NCBI GenBank assembly: GCA_964580575.1
Contig: CAZOLJ010000150.1
Span: 1 to 6,091 of the forward strand
DNA length: 6,091 bases
Source of the DNA: CAVPDE01 sp964580575
GTDB lineage: Bacteria > Desulfobacterota > DSM-4660 > Desulfatiglandales > HGW-15
Direction: 5' to 3'
The notes under the pieces: generated by a model
Seen by the model: only the letters and a program-made list of their open reading frames with translations
Databases searched by the model: none
What the model was told of the DNA's origin: nothing
Translations under genes and position numbers: made by a program
In this document: positions 1 through 5,176 of the stretch, piece after piece
How the letters are laid out: the number at the start of each line of letters is the position of its first letter
Numbering within the stretch: the first letter of the stretch is position 1

Positions 1-45
1 TGAGGTGTGGCGTCTTCGTTGTTCTGTTTTTGGAGGGACTCCCAT
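1..45 (-). CDS. possible 5' end of a further operon gene (partial)
   Basis: An ATG at 45-43 opens a frame that stays open to the window edge (15 codons, reading MGVPPKTEQRRRHTS). It lies 36 bp beyond the glycosyltransferase stop, and an AAAAAGG stretch a few bases upstream of the ATG can serve as a ribosome binding site. The visible residues are hydrophilic and basic, as expected for the cytoplasmic N-terminus of another polysaccharide gene, but they carry no family signal. The call rests on the ribosome binding site, the close spacing and operon context only. A chance ATG is a real alternative. Confidence 0.35.
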   Translation of the reverse strand, partial: MGVPPKTEQRRRHTS

Positions 46-81
46 GGCCTTTTTCTGTGTTTATTTCAAAGAACTAAACTG

Positions 82-1158
82 TTACCGTGAATTCAACACG
101 GAGGTATAGACGTCCACAAGTTTCCGAGCCACCTGAATATGATCATGGTATTTCTCTACGTATTGCCTTGATCTTTTTCCAAGATCATGCCTGAGGCGGG
201 GGTTTTGAATCAACTCTGCGAGTTTGTCTTCCAGGTTGTCCACGGTGGCATTCACTATAGGGATATCGTCAGGGTAAAGGTTCTCGCAGAGAACCGGTTT
301 GAGATAGCACACCACAGGTTTGCCCAGGGCCATGGCCTGCTGCGCGGTGACAGCGTATCCTCCCCAAATCAACTGGTCCACATAGATGTCGCAATCTTCA
401 ATGGTCTTCAGGGCAAGGGACAGAGGCATGTTCCGGATAAGAACAAGCTCGATCGCGTATTTCTTTTTGAGGTTTTCCACCGCCCTGACGATATACTTCG
501 TTCCTTTCGCCACCGGAGCGGATGCGGCGTGTGCGATAAGGACGGGCCCGGTCTTTTCCGCGGACGGGAAGAGGGGAACAACATCCCTCACAAGACCGGG
601 GTGAAAGACAACAGAAAACCCGGGAAAGAGGCTCCTGTCCAATAAAGGGAGTGCTCCTGAAACCACCGGCCGGAAACCCAAAGAAGCGAATTTGCGTTGC
701 CTTTTCAGGGAAACAGCAGGGCCTTCAAAGGGGTATTCGTATCGGGGGTCAACATAGGCCCGGCGGAAATAGGGATTCGATGCCGATTCGACCTCAGGGA
801 TCCTGATGTCGCTGCCCTGGAACTCAATCACGCCCGGTTTTCTCAATGTCTTGAGCAGGAGTTGATCCAGGCGGAAGGGCAGGGCCTTGAAATCCGAGTA
901 GCAGTGGACAAGGTCCGCCCAGAGAAGATGCCTGATAAAAATGAAAGAGCTGACCAATTTCCTCTTCCACCAGCAAAGCCCCAGGCTCCTGTTTGGGCCG
1001 GCATCCGCATTTGGAAGAGCAATGCAGCTGTAATCGTTATACACGGACAGGCGCGAATCAAAACACAAACCCTTGGCCGGTATACCCAGGGCGCGAAGGC
1101 CCTTGATGGTATTGTTCTGAGTAGAGGCATTGTTAGCCCCGAGGGTCAGCACTTTCAC
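82..1158 (-). CDS. GT-B glycosyltransferase (group 1/GT4-like), surface polysaccharide assembly
   Basis: This is a predicted cytosolic or membrane-associated glycosyltransferase of 358 residues that would add a sugar to a lipid-linked glycan. The N-terminal Rossmann-like half starts with VKVLTLGANNASTQ and carries a GSD at residues 115-117. The C-terminal half has a KGT segment near 218-220 and the donor-site region DIYVDQ...AMALGKPVV (257-283), typical of group 1 enzymes. I chose the GTG at 1158-1156. It overlaps the flippase TGA as GTGA, has AAGGA about 8 bases upstream, and places VKVLTLG at the N-terminus as in relatives. An upstream extension to 1320 is open but lies inside the flippase gene and reads as out-of-frame flippase sequence. 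The usual E-x7-E pair is replaced by G266 and Q274. Donor and acceptor cannot be told from sequence. It is the fourth gene of the operon. Confidence 0.85.
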   Translation of the reverse strand: MKVLTLGANNASTQNNTIKGLRALGIPAKGLCFDSRLSVYNDYSCIALPNADAGPNRSLGLCWWKRKLVSSFIFIRHLLWADLVHCYSDFKALPFRLDQLLLKTLRKPGVIEFQGSDIRIPEVESASNPYFRRAYVDPRYEYPFEGPAVSLKRQRKFASLGFRPVVSGALPLLDRSLFPGFSVVFHPGLVRDVVPLFPSAEKTGPVLIAHAASAPVAKGTKYIVRAVENLKKKYAIELVLIRNMPLSLALKTIEDCDIYVDQLIWGGYAVTAQQAMALGKPVVCYLKPVLCENLYPDDIPIVNATVDNLEDKLAELIQNPRLRHDLGKRSRQYVEKYHDHIQVARKLVDVYTSVLNSR

Positions 1159-2606
1159 GAGAGGATCCTTGAAACTCTGCGAAAGGAGTAGCCTCCCAGG
1201 GTCAGCGTGAGGGCAAGTCCCACAGGGAAAAAAACAACAGGATGGAAGGACCTGAGAAAGAAAACGAGGAAACCGCAACAGGCCACGGCCGCCAGGAGCC
1301 GGAACGTTCTTTTGCCCCAAACAAAATGGTTCAGCTTTCTTGCCAGCATCCAGACGAGGAAAAAATAGAAAACATAACAGATCAAAAAGCCGATGCCCGT
1401 AGCCTCAAGCCCCCAGACGGCCAACCCATACCGGACACAAGCGAGATAAACAAGGTTCCCGGCCAGTTCCGTAAAGAAAAACACGGCCCTTCGGGCCTGG
1501 GCCAGGAAAAGAAAGGCCAGGGACCAGCTCGCCACCTTGAAAATATCGCCCAGGACCTGCCACCTGAGGACTGCGTTCGTGTCCAGAAAAGCCTGGGAGT
1601 AAAGGAGGGCCACGATCCAGGGGGTCAGGGTCAACATGGCCAGGATGATGGGGCCGGAAAGGAGGAGTGCGACTTCCGCCTGTTCATTCATGGTCCTGTT
1701 CGAGGCCGGAACATCTCCGGCAACACCGGTGAGCCTGGGAAAATAGTCCGCCCCCATGGCGCCCAGGACAATACCCAGATACAGGACCGAAATATTCCAT
1801 GCCGCCTGAAAATGGCCGGTGGCTTCGATGCCCAGCTCTCTGGTCACCATGACACGGATGGCCAACTGGGTAGCCACGGTCATGAGGGCCGTCAGCATGA
1901 AGACGAACCCCAGGTTGAAAAGCCCGGCCAGAGGCTCCGCCAGGGAACGGGCGGTGAATTTCACTCGCTCCGTCCTCACCCTTTGAGCGAAAAGCCAGGC
2001 TGCCGCGAGTGAGGCAAGAGGAGCGGCGACGACCGCCACCAGGACCCCATGTTCGTGCCAAAGCCACACAGCGGGTACGGCCACGATCAAACCGGCCACG
2101 GCCGCGATGACATTGACCCAGGTCAGATCCGCGATGCGCCGCAGTCCGTTCAAAAGAGCGGTTTGAGAACCGGCAGCCGCAGTGGCCCATAACCCGATCC
2201 CGAGCCATGCGACGGATCTTGAAAAGCCTTCATCGGCCATGGCCAGACCGGCGATCTGTTCGCGGAACAAAAGGAGGATCAGGGTCCCGAGCACACCTAA
2301 TGCGGACGATGACAGGGTGAGGGCCCGCCGGGTGGCGGCCATCTTGAATGCATCCCCATGGGCCTGAGCCTCGGCGATCTGCCGCACTCCGCTGCCGGAA
2401 AGGCCCATGCCTGAAACCGTGGCCGCAGTGGACAGGATGGCATTGAGCAGCCCGAAAAGACCAATGCCCGAAGGACCGAGGATCAGGGCAATCGCTTTAT
2501 ACTTAAGGATGCCGGCAAATATGTTTGTCAGGGAGCCTGCGCCCACGATGGCTGATGAGCGCAGGATCTCTCGTTTTGGATTGGGTTCCTTTATGACGGA
2601 GGGCAT
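1155..2606 (-). CDS. wzx: Wzx-type polysaccharide flippase (MOP superfamily, WzxE-like)
   Basis: This is an inner-membrane protein of 483 residues, expected to flip undecaprenyl-linked oligosaccharide units to the periplasmic face. After a short polar N-terminus (residues 1-13) it is a run of about 12-14 hydrophobic segments. These include roughly 16-38, 40-68, 95-112, 160-203, 225-250, 266-290, 312-335, 352-372, 380-420 and 430-475. The opening pattern (ILRSSAIVGAGSLTN, then ALILGPSGIGLFGLL) is the LGPxGxGL signature seen in WzxE-like translocases. Length is normal for the family. The ATG at 2606 lies 9 bp after the acyltransferase stop. I see no convincing Shine-Dalgarno, so translation may be coupled to the gene before it. 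The 3' end overlaps the glycosyltransferase start by 4 bases. The family is clear; the exact transported unit is not. Confidence 0.88.
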   Translation of the reverse strand: MPSVIKEPNPKREILRSSAIVGAGSLTNIFAGILKYKAIALILGPSGIGLFGLLNAILSTAATVSGMGLSGSGVRQIAEAQAHGDAFKMAATRRALTLSSSALGVLGTLILLLFREQIAGLAMADEGFSRSVAWLGIGLWATAAAGSQTALLNGLRRIADLTWVNVIAAVAGLIVAVPAVWLWHEHGVLVAVVAAPLASLAAAWLFAQRVRTERVKFTARSLAEPLAGLFNLGFVFMLTALMTVATQLAIRVMVTRELGIEATGHFQAAWNISVLYLGIVLGAMGADYFPRLTGVAGDVPASNRTMNEQAEVALLLSGPIILAMLTLTPWIVALLYSQAFLDTNAVLRWQVLGDIFKVASWSLAFLFLAQARRAVFFFTELAGNLVYLACVRYGLAVWGLEATGIGFLICYVFYFFLVWMLARKLNHFVWGKRTFRLLAAVACCGFLVFFLRSFHPVVFFPVGLALTLTLGGYSFRRVSRILS

Positions 2607-2615
2607 GATAGGGAC

Positions 2616-3392
2616 TCAAGGCTTGGCGGTCCTCTGCTTGACCCATTCCTCGTAACCGCAGCCGGCCCACGGCATGCCCTTTTCATATCGGAGCATCCAC
2701 GGGTAATGCGCGCCATTGCCTTCCCGTGAGCGAACCGATTCAATAGGGCAGAGGAACCTCGCCGGGTTTCCGGCCACAACCGAGAAAGCCGCCACGTCCT
2801 TGTTGACCACCGAGCCTGCCGCCACCAGGCAATTCTCCCCTACGACGACTCTTGGGAACACAAGAGAGCTCGCGCCGATCTGGGAGTAATCTCCTATGGT
2901 GGGGCCGGTCACGGTTGTTGAGGGGGGGGTCGGGTCATTGAGAAACACGGCATAGGGGTAGATGAAAACGAAATTGCCGACCTTGGACTGCTGGCCGATG
3001 TGGACGCTGCTGTGGAGCCTGCAATAATGGCCGAAGATCGAGTATCCCTGGATATCGCAAAGGGTGCCCACGGAACAGTGGTTCCCCATGGTGGTCCGTT
3101 CCCTGATGGTGATCCTGTGCCCGCTCGTGAAGTGATCCCCAAGGCTTGACCCCGAATAAATGATCGCGTGGCTTCGGATGAGGGAATCGGGGCCCACGAT
3201 GGTGGGAGGGTTTTCGTAGGCTTCGTCATGGTAGTAGCTGTTGGCGGGCTCACCGATGACGCAGTCATTGCAAACGATGGTGTTCTCTCCGATAACCACA
3301 TGGTCATAAAGGATCGTATTGTCGCCGATCCTGGCGCTTCTGCCGATGGTGACATTTTTTCCGATGGTGATGTTCTTCCCGTTGAATTTCAT
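2616..3392 (-). CDS. left-handed beta-helix (hexapeptide repeat) acyltransferase
   Basis: This is a predicted acetyl/acyl-transferase of 258 residues of the LpxA-like family, probably trimeric and cytosolic, acylating a sugar amine or hydroxyl from acyl-CoA or acyl-ACP. Imperfect [LIV]-G-x4 hexapeptide repeats run through residues 5-50 (GKNITIGKNVTIGRSARIG) and again through about 62-210. An insertion around 50-62 interrupts the helix, and GHRITIRE (91-98) holds a conserved-looking His. The helix closes with the typical AGNPARF motif (208-213). It is followed by a 45-residue tail rich in Trp, Cys and Tyr (PWMLRYEKGMPWAGCGYEEW). The ATG at 3392 has GGAAGG four bases upstream, a good ribosome binding site. 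The gene starts 21 bp after the methyltransferase stop. A run of eight C on the coding strand lies at codons 155-157. The substrate is unknown. Confidence 0.87.
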   Translation of the reverse strand: MKFNGKNITIGKNVTIGRSARIGDNTILYDHVVIGENTIVCNDCVIGEPANSYYHDEAYENPPTIVGPDSLIRSHAIIYSGSSLGDHFTSGHRITIRERTTMGNHCSVGTLCDIQGYSIFGHYCRLHSSVHIGQQSKVGNFVFIYPYAVFLNDPTPPSTTVTGPTIGDYSQIGASSLVFPRVVVGENCLVAAGSVVNKDVAAFSVVAGNPARFLCPIESVRSREGNGAHYPWMLRYEKGMPWAGCGYEEWVKQRTAKP

Positions 3393-3413
3393 GATGCCTT
3401 CCCATTCCCGGAT

Positions 3414-4118
3414 TTAGGAGGCGATAAGATATATTTCTGCGGCGATCTCCGGATACCTCTCGCCGAGGAGCATGAAAGCATGGACCATTTCCCGGGTCCA
3501 GGTCTGCTCGATCTGCCGGTTGGACAGGGGTTTGATCCAGTAGCCGCCAAAATGCTCGATCTTGAGCCCTGCCGCGATGAAGTCGGCGCGTAGGGATTCC
3601 GGGTCATAGAGCCTCCTGTGGCCGTGATAAAGGTCGTTGTCGTTGAGCTCCTTTTCCTGTTTGAGCAGGCCCATGATCACGGCCGCCTGCCGGTGAAGGC
3701 TGCGGGCATTGGGGACGGCCGCCATGATCCTGCCGCCGGGGGTGAGCCATTCTTTTGCCTGCGAGAGGATCTGCACCGGGTCTTTCACGTGCTCCAGCAC
3801 ATGCCCCAGGAGGATGTTGTCGTAGCGCTTTTCAGGCCGGAACTCCTCGAAAAGGGCATGGATGACGTTGAGCCGCGGGAACCTTTCGCGCAGGCTTTCA
3901 CAGAAAAGGGCCGACCCTTCCACGGCAGAGTAATCGTGGAATTTGCCGTATAGGCATTCGGTCATGACGCCCTCCGCAGGCCCCAATTCCAGCAAGGATC
4001 CGGGCTGCAAATACCTCTCGAAGATCCTGAACGAGTATTGGGTGGTTTGGGTGTTGAGGCCTTCGGCGTACCGGCTTCTTGCCGCAATCACGTCAACCCT
4101 TTCTTTCTCCTCATCCAT
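3414..4118 (-). CDS. class I SAM-dependent methyltransferase
   Basis: This is a 234-residue soluble enzyme expected to transfer a methyl group from S-adenosylmethionine. Motif I is LLELGPAEG (42-50), the SAM-binding glycine loop. An acidic residue ending strand 2 is E67 (AVEGS). Strand 4 carries HVLEHV (106-111), characteristic of the Methyltransf_11/23 group, and post-motif LTPGGRIMAAVPN (125-137) follows. The C-terminal third (HGHRRLYDPESLRADF, then AGLKIEHFGGYWIKP) matches the lid/substrate region of sugar and lipid methyltransferases. It is the first gene of the polysaccharide operon, so a sugar O- or N-methylation, or capping of the growing chain, is a reasonable inference. The ATG at 4118 has only a weak purine-rich stretch (GGGGAAAAGAG) upstream, but MDEEKERV is a plausible N-terminus and the frame has no better start. 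Confidence 0.85.
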   Translation of the reverse strand: MDEEKERVDVIAARSRYAEGLNTQTTQYSFRIFERYLQPGSLLELGPAEGVMTECLYGKFHDYSAVEGSALFCESLRERFPRLNVIHALFEEFRPEKRYDNILLGHVLEHVKDPVQILSQAKEWLTPGGRIMAAVPNARSLHRQAAVIMGLLKQEKELNDNDLYHGHRRLYDPESLRADFIAAGLKIEHFGGYWIKPLSNRQIEQTWTREMVHAFMLLGERYPEIAAEIYLIAS

Positions 4119-4224
4119 GGATAGACTCTTTTCCCCGATGCCCCGGAAGGCCTCCCCATCCCCCTCTCAACTGATAGCTCCGCCCCTAAGGTTACATTCC
4201 TCGAAACCCTATAAAACATTAAAA

Positions 4225-4252
4225 TTTATCATGAAAATATCGGATTTTGCAA
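4225..4252 (-). promoter_or_regulatory. candidate promoter of the polysaccharide operon
   Basis: On the minus strand TTGCAA (4252-4247) is followed after 16 bases by GATAAA (4230-4225), each matching the sigma70 consensus at four of six positions. They lie in the most AT-rich patch of the gap, about 100 bases before the methyltransferase ATG. The boxes are weak and other pairings in the same patch are possible, so this is only a candidate. A long leader would follow. Confidence 0.28.
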
Positions 4253-4385
4253 GGGGCAAAATCAAGTACAAGAAACCTTTGGAGGATACGCCGAGTGAGC
4301 CTCACCTCGCAACCATAAAGGTTTTTTCAGGAGTTCGAAAAGCGTTGAGGTGGAGGGCATCCAAATTACTATTGAGGCTTTTGTA

Positions 4386-4409
4386 GGCATGGGGCGGGCG
4401 CCCCATGCC
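4386..4409. repeat. 24-bp perfect palindrome (REP-like hairpin)
   Basis: Two perfect 11-base arms, GGCATGGGGCG and CGCCCCATGCC, are separated by two bases. The element can form a very stable GC-rich cruciform or RNA hairpin. It lies 94 bases past the antitoxin stop on the minus strand and has no following U tract in that direction, so it is not an obvious intrinsic terminator. It shares the GGCATGGGG/CCCCATGCC arm with the hairpin at 5131-5160 on the other side of the toxin-antitoxin block. That suggests two members of a dispersed palindromic repeat family. Confidence 0.7.
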
Positions 4410-4503
4410 GGAAGTAACGATGATGCTTTTCAGGAGCACGCAGAGGCAAAGTCCGGTTCAATGAAGGAGAAGCAGGCCAAGGCGCTGAGAGCAAAGAAGA
4501 CTA

Positions 4504-4809
4504 TCAGTCAAGATTTGCTGAGTCAAGCCAGTCTTCAAGCTTCACATTCAGGGAAGTGTTCGTTGCCTTCAAGATCGGGAGGATCTCCCACGGATCAACA
4601 TCAAGCTTATGGCAGACTTCCATCAGTCCCAGTTTGCCGCTGGAATAGTCATTCAGTAAACGATCCTGCTTGTCCAACCGAAAACCCTTCCTCAGCACTT
4701 CTCTAAGATACGCTGAACGGTCCAGCTGTTTTTCTTTCACCAGTCTGTCAATCTCATTTACGATGCAGGGGTATAGGGATGCGGGTCTGAGCGGCAGTGG
4801 GTTTCTCAA
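4504..4809 (-). CDS. RHH/UPF0175-like antitoxin of a PIN-toxin pair
   Basis: This is a small DNA-binding antitoxin of about 101 residues. The N-terminal part (9-43, ASLYPCIVNEIDRL then DRSAYLREVLRKGF) fits a ribbon-helix-helix: a short strand, a helix with EIDRL, a DRSAxLRE turn and a second helix. The C-terminal part (47-82: KQDRLLNDYSSGKLGLMEVCHKLDVDPWEILPIL) matches the helical GK[LI]-x-L-x-E-x-x-x-x-L-x-V-x-x-W-E pattern of UPF0175-type antitoxins. The acidic tail LEDWLD could contact the toxin. The frame opens just after a TGA at 4815-4813 and offers no ATG. The first usable start is TTG at 4809, inside the PIN frame, so the first 8-10 residues may not be original. Normal role: neutralise a PIN RNase and repress its own operon. 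With the toxin broken, it may now be an orphan regulator. Confidence 0.68.
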   Translation of the reverse strand: MRNPLPLRPASLYPCIVNEIDRLVKEKQLDRSAYLREVLRKGFRLDKQDRLLNDYSSGKLGLMEVCHKLDVDPWEILPILKATNTSLNVKLEDWLDSANLD

Positions 4810-5002
4810 CCCTCAAGAGACCTCGATCGGCAAGATCTCTGATGAACGCTGCATCAGGATGCTTCCCAGCCAGATCCTTTGAAGCGGTCTCCTGGACTAC
4901 GGATGCTGGGGCAACAAGATCAAAACAGGCGCATGCCATCGCGAGAAGGCCACACTTTGAAAGGAGTATTATGGCACTGCTATCCAGGACGATTTGCTTC
5001 AT
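4754..5002 (-). pseudogene. truncated PIN-domain (VapC-like) toxin
   Basis: PIN toxins are Mg2+-dependent RNases using three or four acidic residues. This frame begins MKQIVLDSSAIILLSKCGLL, with the first catalytic Asp at D7, and has a second conserved acidic residue at E38 (VVQETASK). It stays PIN-like to about residue 67 (IRDLADRGLLRVEKP). Then 15 unrelated residues and a TGA end it at 82 residues. Family members run to about 130-170 residues, so the half carrying the third acidic site and the C-terminal TDD-like segment is absent. The ATG at 5002 is set by the homology start and by a promoter about 30 bases upstream. The frame stays open further upstream to 5164, but that part runs through the promoter and a hairpin and is not protein-like. 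It overlaps the antitoxin out of frame. An internal deletion is likely; activity is not expected. Confidence 0.7.
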
Positions 5003-5020
5003 GATCAAAGGGGCCCGTAA

Positions 5021-5038
5021 ACGATTTAGACAAATCGT
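5021..5038. promoter_or_regulatory. inverted-repeat operator for the toxin-antitoxin operon
   Basis: Two perfect 7-base arms, ACGATTT and AAATCGT, flank four bases. The repeat overlaps the -10 box of the promoter at 5034-5062 and the expected start of transcription. Ribbon-helix-helix antitoxins repress their own operons by binding such half-sites, so the downstream antitoxin is the natural ligand. The symmetry is seen directly; the binding is inferred. Confidence 0.6.
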
Positions 5039-5062
5039 ACACGTCCGGAAATTGGATGTCAA
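5034..5062 (-). promoter_or_regulatory. sigma70-type promoter of the PIN/antitoxin operon
   Basis: On the minus strand a consensus -35 TTGACA (5062-5057) is followed by an optimal 17-base spacer and the -10 box TACGAT (5039-5034, four of six consensus positions). Transcription should begin near 5027, about 25 bases before the PIN ATG at 5002. It is the best promoter in the window and supports the start assigned to the PIN frame. Confidence 0.65.
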
Positions 5063-5130
5063 TAGGGGATTCAGGAGTACCTGGAATTTCGAGAAAAAAT
5101 CTGAAATGACATGGAAAAATGGGGCAAGGA

Positions 5131-5160
5131 GTGGGCATGAGGGGAATCCCCCATGCCCAC
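5131..5160 (-). terminator. strong hairpin after the FG-GAP gene (terminator or 3' stabiliser)
   Basis: Arms GTGGGCATG and CATGCCCAC enclose a further GGGG/CCCC stem and a 3-base loop. On the minus-strand RNA the one non-Watson-Crick position becomes a G-U pair, so the stem is 14 continuous pairs; the plus-strand RNA would have an A-C mismatch there. It begins 16 bases after the TAA at 5179-5177. A T-rich run (ATTTTT) follows only after about ten bases, so it is not a textbook intrinsic terminator. It also shares its arm with the palindrome at 4386-4409 and may be a REP-like element doing this job. Confidence 0.5.
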
Positions 5161-5176
5161 GCACGTAAGGTTGTTC

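Larger units (their letters stand above)
4119..4503. other. non-coding gap between polysaccharide operon and antitoxin
   Basis: This is about 385 bases without a gene I can support. From left to right it holds the leader of the methyltransferase gene and an AT-rich patch (4210-4245) that contrasts with the GC-rich surroundings and may hold the operon promoter. It also holds a short palindrome GTGAG-C-CTCAC at 4295-4305, the long palindrome at 4386-4409, and about 94 bases of 3' flank of the antitoxin gene. A plus-strand frame of 51 codons (4231-4386) is open but lacks a ribosome binding site and a recognisable product. Confidence 0.6.

Noticed and set aside
697..1191. 164-codon plus-strand open frame antisense to the glycosyltransferase
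   Set aside because: No domain motif and no ribosome binding site; it is fully covered by a gene with clear glycosyltransferase motifs.
1159..1320. N-terminal extension of the glycosyltransferase to the ATG at 1320
   Set aside because: It lies within the flippase coding region and reads as out-of-frame sequence. The GTG at 1158 has a ribosome binding site and a GTGA overlap with the flippase stop.
1242..2012. 256-codon plus-strand open frame antisense to the flippase gene
   Set aside because: Its product is low in hydrophobic residues and rich in Gly, Gln, Glu and Pro with no domain pattern. The minus-strand frame encodes a convincing multi-spanning flippase, so this is a GC-driven shadow.
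1684..2208. 174-codon minus-strand frame inside the flippase gene
   Set aside because: It is Arg/Gly/His-rich, as expected of an alternative frame of GC-rich membrane protein DNA, and has no start signal.
3168..3593. 141-codon plus-strand frame across the acyltransferase/methyltransferase junction
   Set aside because: It runs antisense through two well-supported genes. Its repetitive Asp/Gly/Val content mirrors the hexapeptide repeats and is not a domain.
4309..4327. Short AACC/GGTT stem followed by six T on the plus strand, resembling a terminator
   Set aside because: The stem is only four base pairs and there is no supported plus-strand gene upstream of it.
4350..4706. 118-codon plus-strand frame overlapping the palindrome and the antitoxin
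   Set aside because: Half of it is antisense to the RHH/UPF0175-like gene and it spans the palindrome. There is no family signal or ribosome binding site.
5003..5164. N-terminal extension of the PIN frame up to 5164
   Set aside because: The extra 54 codons translate the hairpin, the promoter and the operator. PIN homology begins at the ATG at 5002, which also sits at the right distance from the promoter.
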